Shown here piece by piece: positions 16,801-26,317 of a DNA stretch of 64,000 nt. The DNA lies in contig NZ_VFIY01000010.1 in assembly GCF_006385175.1 (NCBI RefSeq), positions 1 through 64,000 on the forward strand. Reading direction: 5' to 3'. Position 1 is the stretch's first letter. The number at the start of each line of letters is the position of its first letter. The notes under the pieces were generated by a model. That model saw only the letters and a program-made list of their open reading frames with translations, had not been told where the DNA came from and did no database searches. This DNA comes from Emcibacter nanhaiensis (GTDB lineage Bacteria; Pseudomonadota; Alphaproteobacteria; Sphingomonadales; Emcibacteraceae). Both the position numbers and the translations under genes were made by a program.

Positions 16801-18594
16801 ATGACCAAACAGGACCTGGACATCACCAAACTTCCCCACTGGGACCTTACCGACCTTTATCCCGCGCTCGACTGTAAGGAACTGGAACAGGATTTCACCC
16901 ACCTGATGAAGCAGGCCGAAGAATTTGCCGGAAGCTACAAAGGCAAATTATCCAGCCTGTCCGCAGAAGAAATGTTCGAGGCCCTGACGGCCTATGAAGC
17001 GATGGAAACCAGAATGGGCCGCATCTACAGCTACGCCGGTCTGCTCTATGCCGGGGACATGACCGACGGCAAGATCGCCCAGTTTTACCAGACCGCCCAT
17101 GAAAAGCTCAACAACATCGTCAGCAAGGTGCTGTTCTTCACCCTGGAACTGAACAAGATCGACGACAAGGTGATCGACGGCTGGCTGGACAGTTCAGCGG
17201 AGCTGCGGCGTTATGCCTCCTGGTTTGACGGGGTCAGGCTTTATCGTCCCTACCAGCTGGAAGACAAGCTCGAAGAACTGTTGCATGAGAAATCGGTGGC
17301 CGGGCGCGCCGCCTGGAACCGGCTGTTCGACGAGACCATGGCCGGGCTTAAATTCAGCTTCCGGGACCCGGACAACGGCGAGGTCCGGGAACTGGGCACC
17401 GAAGAATGCCTCGACCTGCTGAGCAACAAGGACGGAGCGATGCGCAAGGCCGCCGCCGAAGCCCTGGACGAGACCTTCGACAAGAACATCCGCCTGTTTA
17501 CCCTGGTCACCAACACCCTGGCCAAGGAGAAGGAAATCGAGGACCGCTGGCGCCGCTATGAAAACCCCACCACCGCCCGGCACCTGTCCAACCGGGTCGA
17601 GCAGGAAGTGGTCGACGCCCTGGTTGGCGCGGTCAAGGACGCCTACCCCCGGCTGTCGCACCGCTATTACAAGCTCAAGGCCCGGTGGTTCGGGGTGGAC
17701 AAGCTAAACTGGTGGGACCGCAATGCGCCGCTGCCGGAAACCGACGATAAACTCTATCAGTGGGATGACGCCACCGCGACGGTGCTCTCAGCCTACCGCC
17801 GCTTCTCCCCCAAACTGGCGGAGGTCGGCCAGAAGTTCTTCGACAATAACTGGATCGACGCCCCGGTCCGTCCCGGCAAGTCACCGGGCGCCTTCGCCCA
17901 CCCGACCGTCACCGACGCCCACCCCTACCTGCTGCTCAATTATCTGGGCAAAAGCCGCGATGTCATGACCCTGGCCCACGAGCTCGGCCACGGCGTGCAC
18001 CAGGTGCTGGCGGCCGGACAAGGCGAACTGCTGTCCTCCACGCCGCTGACGCTGGCTGAAACCGCCAGCGTGTTTGGCGAAATGCTGACCTTCCAGTCCA
18101 TGCTCGATGCGGAAAAGGACGAGGCGCGCAAGAAGCTGCTGATCGCCGGCAAAGTGGAAGATATGCTCAATACCGTAGTGCGCCAGATCGCCTTCTATGA
18201 TTTCGAGGTCCGGGTCCATAACGCCCGCAAGGACAGCGAACTGAGCAGCGAGGACCTGAGCAAAATCTGGATGGACGTACAGACCGAAAGCCTCGGCGAC
18301 GCCTTCATCTTTGATGACAAATACCGGCACTTCTGGTGCTATATCCCCCATTTCATCCATAGCCCCTTCTATGTCTATGCCTATGCCTTTGGCGACTGCC
18401 TGGTCAACTCGCTTTATGCCACCTACCTCAAGGCCCCCGAAGGGTTCGAGGCCAAATATCTAGGCATGCTGGCCGCCGGCGGCAGCCTGCATCACCGGGA
18501 CCTCCTGAAACCCTTCGGACTGGATGCTTCCGACCCGGCTTTCTGGAATACCGGACTCGACATGATCGCCGGCTATATCGACCAGCTGGAGTGA
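16801..18594 (+). CDS. pepF: Oligoendopeptidase F (M3 family metallopeptidase)
   Basis: 597 residues from the ATG at 16801; the frame is open upstream to 16687, but that part is not family-like. The zinc motif HELGHGVH is at residues 393-400, followed by the ETASVFGEML helix with the third zinc ligand Glu. PepF/M3B enzymes cut short peptides in the cytoplasm and help recycle peptides. Length is normal for the family. It appears to be monocistronic; a weak TGGTTT/AAACCA stem follows the stop. Confidence 0.95.
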   Translation: MTKQDLDITKLPHWDLTDLYPALDCKELEQDFTHLMKQAEEFAGSYKGKLSSLSAEEMFEALTAYEAMETRMGRIYSYAGLLYAGDMTDGKIAQFYQTAHEKLNNIVSKVLFFTLELNKIDDKVIDGWLDSSAELRRYASWFDGVRLYRPYQLEDKLEELLHEKSVAGRAAWNRLFDETMAGLKFSFRDPDNGEVRELGTEECLDLLSNKDGAMRKAAAEALDETFDKNIRLFTLVTNTLAKEKEIEDRWRRYENPTTARHLSNRVEQEVVDALVGAVKDAYPRLSHRYYKLKARWFGVDKLNWWDRNAPLPETDDKLYQWDDATATVLSAYRRFSPKLAEVGQKFFDNNWIDAPVRPGKSPGAFAHPTVTDAHPYLLLNYLGKSRDVMTLAHELGHGVHQVLAAGQGELLSSTPLTLAETASVFGEMLTFQSMLDAEKDEARKKLLIAGKVEDMLNTVVRQIAFYDFEVRVHNARKDSELSSEDLSKIWMDVQTESLGDAFIFDDKYRHFWCYIPHFIHSPFYVYAYAFGDCLVNSLYATYLKAPEGFEAKYLGMLAAGGSLHHRDLLKPFGLDASDPAFWNTGLDMIAGYIDQLE

Positions 18595-18866
18595 TTGGTT
18601 TCACCCTAAACCATTAGTATCGCAGACAAACATCCCGTTTATTTGCGTTGCACAATAATTTATTTTGTCTACACTTTCCCTGAGGGCATCTGTGACAGCT
18701 GTGCATTTTTCATGATAGACTTCGCTCTGTCACCGGCACAAGTGTGCCCTGGAATACCGTTTCACATGAGGGAACATTTTCGTGCGATGGTGTGATTTGC
18801 ATCAAAGCACATAAAGACAAAGATAAAATACAATCAAGTAAAAGAAACTAATGGGAAAATGTCGGT
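18595..18866. other. 272-bp intergenic region upstream of the transhydrogenase operon
   Basis: No gene is seen. It contains a dyad GGCACAAGTGTGCC (18735-18748; two 6-bp arms around AG), then an A-rich stretch with TTGCAT and GATAAAAT that may hold the pntAA promoter. The dyad could be an operator or a short stem. Nothing matches a riboswitch that I can recognise. Confidence 0.4.
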
Positions 18867-20024
18867 ATGAAATTAGCAATTCCAAAAGAACGGCGGGCGC
18901 ATGAAAAGCGTGTCGCCGCGACCCCCGACACGGTCAAAAAGCTGATCCAGCTTGGTTTTGAGGTGTCGGTGGAAAAAGGAGCCGGGCTGCAAAGCAGCAT
19001 CACGGATGCCGAATATGAAGCGGCCGGGGCCACCATCGCCGCCGATGCCGCCGCCGCCTACAAAGGGGCAGAGATTATATTCAAAGTGCAGCGGCCGCTG
19101 CATGCAGCCGAAGGCGACCTTGATGAAATCGCCCTGGTCGAACCGGGCGCCAGGCTGATCGCCAGCCTCGCCCCCTATGCGGATACCGCCATGCTGGACA
19201 TCTATGCCAAGGGCAGGATCGAGGCCTATGCCATGGAGCTGATGCCGCGCATTACCCGGGCCCAGAGCATGGACATCCTGTCGTCCCAGTCCAACCTGGC
19301 CGGCTACCGGGCCGTCATTGACGGCGCCTATGAATATGGCCGCGCCTTCCCGATGATGATGACCGCCGCAGGCACGGTTGCCCCGGCCAAGGTCATGGTC
19401 ATGGGCGCAGGCGTCGCCGGTCTGCAGGCCATCGCCACCGCCAAACGGCTCGGCGCCATTGTTTCCGCCACCGATGTGCGCCTGGCCGCCAAGGAACAGG
19501 TGGAAAGCCTCGGCGGTAAATTCGTCATGGTCGATGACGAGGAAGCCAAGCAGGCGGAAACCGCCGGCGGCTACGCCAGGGAAATGAGCGACGAGTATAA
19601 GGCCAAGCAGGCCAAGCTGATCGCCGACACCATCACCAAGCAGGACCTGGTCATCACCACGGCGCTGATCCCGGGCCGCGCCGCGCCGGTACTGGTCACC
19701 GATGAAATGGTGGAAAGCATGAAGCCGGGCAGCGTGATCGTTGACCTGGCGGTGGAACAGGGCGGCAATGTGACGCTCAGCAAGCTCGGCGAGATCGTCG
19801 AACACAAAGGCGTCAAGATCGTCGGCCACCACAATATGCCGAGCCGCCTCGCCGCCGACGCCAGCGCCCTGTTCGCCAAGAACCTGCTCAACTTCATCAC
19901 CCCCCATGTGGACGGAGAGAGCAAGGCGCTGAATATCAATTACGAGGATGAAACCGTGAGCGGCATTCTGCTGACCCGCGACGGTTCAATCATTCATCCC
20001 AACTTCATTTCAGGAGGGAACTAA
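18867..20024 (+). CDS. pntAA: NAD(P) transhydrogenase alpha subunit, NAD-binding part
   Basis: 385 residues, beginning MKLAIPKERRAHEKRVAATPDTV, typical of domain I of proton-translocating transhydrogenase and related to alanine dehydrogenase. The Rossmann motif VMGAGVAGLQAIATAKRLGA is near residue 175. The alpha subunit is split in Alphaproteobacteria such as Rhodospirillum: this gene carries domain I and the next gene the membrane part. It binds NAD(H) on the cytoplasmic side and transfers hydride to NADP in PntB, making NADPH with the proton motive force. Confidence 0.97.
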   Translation: MKLAIPKERRAHEKRVAATPDTVKKLIQLGFEVSVEKGAGLQSSITDAEYEAAGATIAADAAAAYKGAEIIFKVQRPLHAAEGDLDEIALVEPGARLIASLAPYADTAMLDIYAKGRIEAYAMELMPRITRAQSMDILSSQSNLAGYRAVIDGAYEYGRAFPMMMTAAGTVAPAKVMVMGAGVAGLQAIATAKRLGAIVSATDVRLAAKEQVESLGGKFVMVDDEEAKQAETAGGYAREMSDEYKAKQAKLIADTITKQDLVITTALIPGRAAPVLVTDEMVESMKPGSVIVDLAVEQGGNVTLSKLGEIVEHKGVKIVGHHNMPSRLAADASALFAKNLLNFITPHVDGESKALNINYEDETVSGILLTRDGSIIHPNFISGGN

Positions 20025-20025
20025 G

Positions 20026-20382
20026 ATGGAAAAACTGCAGCAAATGGCCGATGTGGCCACCGGGGCGGCCCACGCCAGCCCGTTCCTGTCCCAGCTTTCC
20101 CTGTTCGTGCTGGCTATCTTTGTCGGCTATTATGTGGTCTGGAGCGTAACCCCGGCCCTGCATACCCCGCTGATGGCTGTGACCAACGCCATTTCCTCCG
20201 TGATTATTGTCGGCGCCCTGATCGCCGGCGGACCGGAAGGCATGAGCCTGGCCAAGGTGCTGGGCATCATCGCCATCGCCTTGGCCGCGGTGAATATCTT
20301 CGGCGGCTTTGCGGTCACCCAGCGCATGCTCGCCATGTACAAGAAAAAAGACAAGCCCGCCGCCGGCGGCGATAAAGCGTAA
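20026..20382 (+). CDS. pntAB: NAD(P) transhydrogenase alpha subunit, membrane part
   Basis: 118 residues with three hydrophobic helices (about 24-44, 55-72, 80-102), corresponding to the C-terminal domain II segment of the alpha subunit. The gene begins one base after the pntAA stop, so translation is likely coupled. A lysine-rich tail follows the last helix. Together with the helices of PntB it forms the proton channel in the inner membrane. Confidence 0.95.
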   Translation: MEKLQQMADVATGAAHASPFLSQLSLFVLAIFVGYYVVWSVTPALHTPLMAVTNAISSVIIVGALIAGGPEGMSLAKVLGIIAIALAAVNIFGGFAVTQRMLAMYKKKDKPAAGGDKA

Positions 20383-20396
20383 GGGAGGGTCTGAGT

Positions 20397-21815
20397 ATGT
20401 CTGAACAAATGATTGCGGACCTGACCGCGCTCGCCTATCTGGTGGCCGGTGTCCTGTTTATCCTGTCGCTGCGCGGCCTCAGCTCCCCGGAAAGCAGCCG
20501 GCGCGGCAACACCTTCGGCATGATCGGCATGACCATTGCCGTCATCACCACCATCCTCAACCCGGAGATCGTCTCCTACACCTGGATCATCATCGCCCTG
20601 CTGGTGGGCGGCGGGATCGGCCTGGTCATCGCCCGGCGCATCCCCATGACCGCCATGCCGCAGCTGGTGGCGGCGTTCCACAGTCTGGTCGGCCTCGCCG
20701 CCGTGCTGGTGGCCGGGGCGGCCTTTCTGGAACCGCGGGCTTACGGCATTACCGACGCCTTCGGCGATATCTATGTGGCGAGCCGTATTGAAATGGCGCT
20801 TGGCGCGGCGATCGGCGCCATCACCTTCTCCGGCTCGGTGATCGCCTTTGCCAAACTCAACGGCAACATGTCCGGCAAGCCGATCCTGCTGCCGGCCCGG
20901 CACCTGATCAACGGCCTGCTGGCGCTCGGCATCATCGGGCTGATCGTTGCCTTCTGCCTCAGCGAAGGCGCGGCTTCCGGCGGCGGCATGCTGATGTGGT
21001 ACATCATGGCCGCCAGTTTTGTGATCGGTTTCCTGATCATCATCCCGATCGGCGGCGCCGACATGCCGGTGGTGGTCAGCATGCTGAACAGCTATTCCGG
21101 CTGGGCCGCGGCCGGCATCGGCTTTACCCTCGGCAATAACGCCCTGATCGTCACCGGCGCCCTGGTGGGCTCCTCCGGCGCGATCCTCAGCTACATCATG
21201 TGTGCGGCCATGAACCGCTCCTTCATCAGCGTGATCCTGGGCGGCTTCGGCGGCGAGGATGCCGCGGCAGCAGGCGGTGAAGTGGAGGAACGCCCGGTCA
21301 AGCAGGGTTCCGCCGAAGATGCCGCCTTCATCATGAAAAACGCCGGCTCCGTCATCATCGTGCCGGGATACGGCATGGCGGTGGCCAAGGCCCAGCATGC
21401 GCTCCGGGAAATGGCCGACCTGCTGAAGGAAGAAGGCGTCAAGGTCAGCTACGCCATCCATCCGGTGGCGGGCCGCATGCCGGGGCATATGAACGTGCTG
21501 CTGGCCGAGGCCGACGTGCCCTATGACGAAGTGTTCGAGCTCGAGGATATCAACAGCCAGTTCAGCCAGACCGACGTGGCCTTTGTCATCGGCGCCAATG
21601 ACGTCACCAACCCGGCCGCCAAGACCGACAAGTCGAGCCCGATTTACGGCATGCCGGTGCTGGATGTGGAAAATGCCGGCACGGTGCTATTCGTCAAGCG
21701 CGGCATGGCCGCCGGTTACGCCGGGGTGCAGAACGAGCTGTTCTTCCGTGACAACACCATGATGCTGTTTGCCGACGCCAAGAAAATGGTCGAGGATATC
21801 GTCAAGGCCATGTAA
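20397..21815 (+). CDS. pntB: NAD(P) transhydrogenase beta subunit
   Basis: 472 residues: an N-terminal set of about eight to nine membrane helices (domain II) followed by the NADP-binding domain III, with IIVPGYGMAVAKAQH and the later GANDVTNPAAKTDKSSPIYG segment. All are hallmark PntB motifs. It starts 14 bp after pntAB behind GGGAGGG. A strong terminator follows. With malic enzyme, this operon is one of two NADPH sources visible in the window. Confidence 0.97.
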   Translation: MSEQMIADLTALAYLVAGVLFILSLRGLSSPESSRRGNTFGMIGMTIAVITTILNPEIVSYTWIIIALLVGGGIGLVIARRIPMTAMPQLVAAFHSLVGLAAVLVAGAAFLEPRAYGITDAFGDIYVASRIEMALGAAIGAITFSGSVIAFAKLNGNMSGKPILLPARHLINGLLALGIIGLIVAFCLSEGAASGGGMLMWYIMAASFVIGFLIIIPIGGADMPVVVSMLNSYSGWAAAGIGFTLGNNALIVTGALVGSSGAILSYIMCAAMNRSFISVILGGFGGEDAAAAGGEVEERPVKQGSAEDAAFIMKNAGSVIIVPGYGMAVAKAQHALREMADLLKEEGVKVSYAIHPVAGRMPGHMNVLLAEADVPYDEVFELEDINSQFSQTDVAFVIGANDVTNPAAKTDKSSPIYGMPVLDVENAGTVLFVKRGMAAGYAGVQNELFFRDNTMMLFADAKKMVEDIVKAM

Positions 21816-21843
21816 TCCGGGCCATGTAGGCCGGAAAATAACC

Positions 21844-22797
21844 TTACGCAACCCGGGACGGTGCCTCTGTCCCGGTTTTTTTTGGTCCGGGTTTTTCTTT
21901 GCCCCCAGGCACCGCCATTGCCTTCAGTCTCGCGGACAGCCGATCGCCCAGAAAATCATACAGCGCACGGATGCGGGCATTATGCTGAATGTCCGCATGA
22001 GTTACCAACCAAACGTCCAGCATCAATGGCTCGGCGTCTTTCAGATCAATTTCCACCAGATCAGGATATTTCTCCCAGGCGGGATTAGACAGAAAACCAA
22101 TACCGATCCCCCGATTGATGGCTTCGTAATTGGCCAACATGCTGTTGCTGGTAAGGACCAGGTTGAGAGGCTGAAACATGCGATAGATTTTCCAGACCTC
22201 GGGATGGTGCATGAGCGATTCTTGTAGACCGATCCCCAGATGATCCTTGATATCCGCCAGCCGTTCCGGCTTTCCATATTTTGCGATATAAGCGGGGTGA
22301 GCAGCCAGAAAATTGGCCAAAGCACCGATCTTGCGGGCAATCAGGTCCGGCTGCCGCGGATAGCCGAGCCGGACGGCAACATCCGCTTCCCGGCGCAACA
22401 GGTCCCGGGGCGCCATGTCGATGTTGAGATCGACGGAAATGCCCGGATAGGTATCTCGAAACTCGGTCATCAGTTCCGGCATCCAGTATGTACCGATAAA
22501 TTCCGTGGTGGTCAGGCGCACGGTGCCTTCCAGGCGCTTGTTCTGTCCGGTCACCGCCTTTTCCACATCCAGGGCCCTTTCTTCCATCTGTTCCACCAGG
22601 GTGATGATTTTCTCCCCGGCTTCGGTCAGCACCAGCCCTTTCGGCAGGCGCTGGAACAGCTGGCTGTCCAGGCTTTCTTCCAGCGCCACCAGTTTGCGGC
22701 TCAGGGTCGGCTGGCTCATATTCAGGCGCCGGGAGGCGGCGGACAGGCTGCCGCTGTCGGCAATCACTTTGAAAATCTTCAGCGCATTCCAGTCCAT
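21844..22797 (-). CDS. LysR family transcriptional regulator
   Basis: 317 residues from the ATG at 22797, which has GGAGG upstream; an ATG four codons earlier overlaps that ribosome site and is less likely. The N-terminal winged helix-turn-helix (FKVIADSGSLSAASRRLNMSQPTLSRKL) and a co-inducer domain with TTEFIGTYWMPELM are typical. The effector is unknown. It is divergent from a secreted TPR protein gene, and a perfect T-N11-A type dyad lies between them, so that gene is the most obvious target besides itself. Confidence 0.93.
   Translation of the reverse strand: MDWNALKIFKVIADSGSLSAASRRLNMSQPTLSRKLVALEESLDSQLFQRLPKGLVLTEAGEKIITLVEQMEERALDVEKAVTGQNKRLEGTVRLTTTEFIGTYWMPELMTEFRDTYPGISVDLNIDMAPRDLLRREADVAVRLGYPRQPDLIARKIGALANFLAAHPAYIAKYGKPERLADIKDHLGIGLQESLMHHPEVWKIYRMFQPLNLVLTSNSMLANYEAINRGIGIGFLSNPAWEKYPDLVEIDLKDAEPLMLDVWLVTHADIQHNARIRALYDFLGDRLSARLKAMAVPGGKEKPGPKKTGTEAPSRVA
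21853..21883 (+). terminator. Terminator of the pnt operon
   Basis: CCGGGAC (21853-21859) and GTCCCGG (21869-21875) are followed by eight T residues. It lies within the 3' end of the convergent LysR gene. Confidence 0.9.
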
Positions 22798-22810
22798 CCT
22801 CACCTCCATT

Positions 22811-22859
22811 CATATTTGAATAGGTATTATTACTATATAGCAAATTGCTATTCAATATG
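22811..22859. promoter_or_regulatory. LysR-box and larger inverted repeat in the divergent promoter
   Basis: TAGCAAATTGCTA (22838-22850) is a perfect dyad with the T-N11-A form of LysR sites. It overlaps a larger inverted repeat, CATATTTGAATAG (22811-22823) against CTATTCAATATG (22848-22859), which is perfect except for one extra T. Both lie between the LysR start (22797) and the TPR gene start (22900). Confidence 0.65.
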
Positions 22860-22899
22860 TTTATGGATTATGGTGCAGCTAAGAATAGGAGATTTTGCA

Positions 22900-23385
22900 A
22901 TGACTACCGGATTTACACGACATACACTGGCTGCCCTGGTCCTGGCCGGCGCCTTTTCACTGGCCTCTCTCGCCCCGGCACAGGCCGCGGACCTTTCCGC
23001 CGCCTCCCTGCTGATGCACGGCGGCAAGGGCGAACTGCACGAACTGGCGGAAAAAAACATGGCCGCCGGCAAATATAAAAAGGCCCTCAAGTACCTCAAG
23101 AAGGCATCCAAAAAACCCATGGACGGCGAAATGCGCAGCCGGATCTACTCCGATATCTGCGCCGTACAGGCCTTGAATAACGAACTGGAACAAGCCCTGG
23201 CGAGCTGTGACAAATCCCTCAAATATGATGACAGCAACTGGAAGGCCATGAACAACAAGGGCGTTGCCCTGACGGCCCTGAACAAGAAGGAAACAGCCCA
23301 CAAGCTGTTCACGAAAGCTCTTGAAATGAGCAACAAGAATGAGATTATCCTGGCCAACCGGACCGAAGCCGCCAGCAACATGTAA
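22900..23385 (+). CDS. Secreted TPR-repeat protein
   Basis: 161 residues from the ATG at 22900, behind an AGGAG site. A Sec signal peptide is clear: basic start, hydrophobic core LAALVLAGAFSLASLA, and an A-Q-A cleavage site near residue 29. The mature part holds tandem tetratricopeptide helices (GKYKKALKYLKKASKK; NNELEQALASCDKSLKYD; WKAMNNKGVALTALNKKETA). Such proteins scaffold periplasmic complexes; the partner is unknown. The mature protein is lysine-rich. A terminator follows. Confidence 0.8.
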   Translation: MTTGFTRHTLAALVLAGAFSLASLAPAQAADLSAASLLMHGGKGELHELAEKNMAAGKYKKALKYLKKASKKPMDGEMRSRIYSDICAVQALNNELEQALASCDKSLKYDDSNWKAMNNKGVALTALNKKETAHKLFTKALEMSNKNEIILANRTEAASNM

Positions 23386-23475
23386 TGCGAGGCTGATATC
23401 TTCCCAGGCTCAGGAAGCCCGATCAGGGGAAATCCGCAACCATCCTGGTTTCCCCTGTTATACCCACAGACTGTG

Positions 23476-23512
23476 ACCCGGCCCTTTCCCAGAAGGCGCC
23501 GGGTTTTATTTT
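23476..23512 (+). terminator. Terminator of the TPR gene
   Basis: ACCCGGC (23476-23482) pairs with GCCGGGT (23498-23504) and is followed by TTTATTTTAT. The T-run reaches the end of the convergent histidine kinase gene. Confidence 0.8.
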
Positions 23513-25391
23513 ATCCGCGGTTGGCGGCGGATCTTGCCACGTCGAGGAAATAGCTTTCGGTAAACATGGAGCCCTGCGTCTGCCGGACGACACGACGTGC
23601 CGGGAAAGTAACACTGACCGTCGTGCCAAGCCCCCATTCACTCTCGATCCCGATTTTGCCTTCATGGAGTTCGGCAAAAGCCCGCACCAGGGACAAGCCG
23701 AGACCTGTGCCCTGGTGCTCCTTGGCATAACTGTTGTCCACCTGCTGGAAGGGATTAAGCACCTCTTCAAGCTCTTCCTCATCGATTCCTATACCGTTAT
23801 CGGATACAGACAACACACAACGGCCCTTTTCATCCAGCCGGGCAGAAATGACAACCTCGCCGCCGGCTGGTGTAAATTTGACAGAATTTGACAGAAGATT
23901 AACCAGGATCTGAATGATCATCCTGTCGTCCGCAATCAAGTGCGGCATGGTTTCCGGAATATGCTGATGTATCGTGATATTTTTCTTTCTTGCCTGAGGG
24001 GCAATCAGTTTGCTGGCATGTTCCGCCGTTTCAATCAGATCGACACTCTTTTCATCCAGTTCCATATGCCCGGCCTCAACCTTGGCCAGATCAAGGATAT
24101 CATTAATAATATTGAGCAGATGATGGCCGCTGTCCCTGATATCCCCTGCATATTCCTTCATTTTTTCTTCCCGGTTCATGCCGATGAAATCACTGGTGAG
24201 TATTTCGGAAAAACCGATGATCGCATTAAGCGGCGTGCGGAGTTCATGACTCATATTGGCCAGGAATTCAGACTTGGCCCGGTTGGCGGATTCCGCTGTT
24301 TTTTTCGCCCGGGCCAACTCTTCCAGAAGCTGGTTTTTCTCGATCTGATAATCCACAACCCGCTTCAGGCTCCGGCTCAACTTGCCAAGGGAATCGTCGG
24401 TGGCAGGGGGGATTTCCACATCGGTATTGCCCCGTACAATCATGTTCAATGCGTGGGAAACCTGCCTGATCCTCTCAAGCACCCCGACACGCAGGAGATA
24501 ATTGCCGAGAATCCAGACGGCCGCCGCGCCCAAAATGGCGAAAAGGATACTGTAGGTCCGGATGGTATTTTCCTGGAGCCGGACCAGTTCTTCATCGACA
24601 TATACCCTCAGGTGTAACTGGTCGTTATAGGGTTCCCCGGCAATATTGAGCGACAGATCCAGCGGCCTGATATATTCGGCGAGCTTTTCGCGCTGGTCCG
24701 CATCATAGAACAGATCCTGGAAGATAGTTTGTCCCTGGTCATTGAGGATATGGAGATCCCCTTTAATGATTTTCGCAAGTCCGGAAAATACGATCAGGGG
24801 TGTGGTTACAATCACCAGCCTGGTTCCGTTCTCCTGCGGCTGATGGTACAGGTGATAAGGCACCCCCTTATCGGATCTGCCATAGAAATCCTTAGAGACG
24901 ACAGGATCAAGGCTCTCAACTATCTCCTGGAGTCTGCCCTGTGCTATTTGTGCCGAGACGAAATCGTTCAGGTCCCATGCGCCGATCACTTCATTCGAGC
25001 GATCATAAATTCTCAGCGTCGCCATATTGTGATGTTGGGCGTCATCCTCGAATACAGCCATTCGTTCCGCCAGATTTTTTTCGACACCTGTCCTGTCCTG
25101 CAACTGGTCTGTGGTCAGGTCGAAGAAACCCGACCTTGAGAGAAATTCAAGGAAATTCCGGAGTTTTTCCTCACTATGATCGTGAAGTCGGTCCCTGACC
25201 ATAACCCGCAAGAGATATTCCGTGCTCTCCTGCGACCTGCCCGAAATGAAATCTGTATAGTTCTTGATGGAATAAAAATGAGAAAACAGAAACATCATCG
25301 CCATCATCAGCATCAGGATGAAGAATACTGTCCTGACCTTCAAACGCCGGAAAAACCGGCCAATTCCCTGCGATAGCTCGTGGTTGTCCAT
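23511..25391 (-). CDS. Membrane sensor histidine kinase
   Basis: 626 residues from the ATG at 25391 (a TTG nine codons upstream is possible). TM1 is at about 20-42; an unrecognised periplasmic sensor domain of about 240 residues follows; TM2 is at about 285-310; then HAMP-like sequence and a coiled coil. HisKA contains SHELRTP with phospho-acceptor His382; the ATPase domain has N-box [10 protein letters not shown]1 DNGIGID and G2 GTGLGLSL. There is no receiver domain and no response-regulator gene beside it, so its partner must be elsewhere. Confidence 0.92.
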   Translation of the reverse strand: MDNHELSQGIGRFFRRLKVRTVFFILMLMMAMMFLFSHFYSIKNYTDFISGRSQESTEYLLRVMVRDRLHDHSEEKLRNFLEFLSRSGFFDLTTDQLQDRTGVEKNLAERMAVFEDDAQHHNMATLRIYDRSNEVIGAWDLNDFVSAQIAQGRLQEIVESLDPVVSKDFYGRSDKGVPYHLYHQPQENGTRLVIVTTPLIVFSGLAKIIKGDLHILNDQGQTIFQDLFYDADQREKLAEYIRPLDLSLNIAGEPYNDQLHLRVYVDEELVRLQENTIRTYSILFAILGAAAVWILGNYLLRVGVLERIRQVSHALNMIVRGNTDVEIPPATDDSLGKLSRSLKRVVDYQIEKNQLLEELARAKKTAESANRAKSEFLANMSHELRTPLNAIIGFSEILTSDFIGMNREEKMKEYAGDIRDSGHHLLNIINDILDLAKVEAGHMELDEKSVDLIETAEHASKLIAPQARKKNITIHQHIPETMPHLIADDRMIIQILVNLLSNSVKFTPAGGEVVISARLDEKGRCVLSVSDNGIGIDEEELEEVLNPFQQVDNSYAKEHQGTGLGLSLVRAFAELHEGKIGIESEWGLGTTVSVTFPARRVVRQTQGSMFTESYFLDVARSAANRG

Positions 25392-25558
25392 ACTCACTTT
25401 CCAAATTGGACCCCCCAACTACAAATACGCTGCAACATGCACTGATCCCAAACACCGGTAGTACAGTCACATTAGTTAGGCTATAATCATATATGGATGA
25501 ATTGATAACAAGACGTTAACAAAATGCTAATCGCCCAAGAAAGACGACATCGGTTCCC

Positions 25559-25579
25559 TGTCTTCACCGATTGAAGACA
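25559..25579. repeat. 8-bp stem between the zincin-like and kinase genes
   Basis: TGTCTTCA (25559-25566) and TGAAGACA (25572-25579) are perfect inverted copies around CCGAT. No T-run follows in either direction. It could be an operator or a 3' stem of the upstream minus-strand transcript. Confidence 0.45.
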
Positions 25580-25612
25580 ATGCGGGGAGCGAACCGGTCT
25601 TTTCAGAAGTTG

Positions 25613-26230
25613 CTAGACGGCAAAAGATATTTCAGAGCGGATCCCTGACACCACCAACGTGTCGGCTGTCTGGTAGGCGGACACTTCAGGAACGGGTTGC
25701 TGGGCGGTAACTTGACCGCGCCCTCCCTGCGGCCCCAGCGCAGCCTGGCTTTCTTCTACCTTCTGGGCGCTCCGCTCCGCCTGGGCCTTGTTTTTGGCGG
25801 CCCGGGCCTGGGCCGCAACCTTGCGATCCTGGGCGGAAGGTTCCGCCGGCGCCAGCGCGGCGGAAACAATCTGGTCCATTTTTTCGACCGTCGCTTCCGG
25901 GTCGCCTTCGACCGGCGCCGCATTGATAGGGACTTCGCCGCTGACGGCGTAGCGCTTGCCGTCGGGGCCGGTCTGATATTCAAAGGAGGCGGAACCGGCA
26001 TATCGTCCGCCGGCGGCTTTATGGGCCTGTTCATGAGCCCGGATTTCCCGGTCTACCTTCCTGAGCTCTTCGACCTTGGCTTTCTCTTCCTCGCTCAGGG
26101 CCTGCTGATCAATAGCGTTGGAGGTTGCGGAAGGCTTGTCCGAAGGTTCGGCTGCAACAGCATGAGCGCCGTCACCGGCGTGCGGCGCGTGATAGATTGC
26201 TGTCTGGACTGGTGATACCGAACCGATCAT
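25613..26230 (-). CDS. Putative metalloprotease, CJM1_0395/SprA-like family
   Basis: 205 residues. The core has HEQAH at 66-70, a match to the HExxH zincin motif, within [19 protein letters not shown], then [20 protein letters not shown]. This matches the family annotated as putative metalloprotease CJM1_0395 (SprA-related). There is no obvious signal peptide or membrane helix, and both ends are Ala/Gln-rich and low in complexity. Proteolytic activity has not been shown for the family as far as I know. It is on the same strand as the histidine kinase but 220 bp away. Confidence 0.75.
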   Translation of the reverse strand: MIGSVSPVQTAIYHAPHAGDGAHAVAAEPSDKPSATSNAIDQQALSEEEKAKVEELRKVDREIRAHEQAHKAAGGRYAGSASFEYQTGPDGKRYAVSGEVPINAAPVEGDPEATVEKMDQIVSAALAPAEPSAQDRKVAAQARAAKNKAQAERSAQKVEESQAALGPQGGRGQVTAQQPVPEVSAYQTADTLVVSGIRSEISFAV

Positions 26231-26317
26231 GTCTATCCTGTTGTCAAACTCTCAGACTGGGCAGGGTAGCACGGAATGCTCAATAAATAATTAACAATAT
26301 GTAAACAACGGCCCGGG

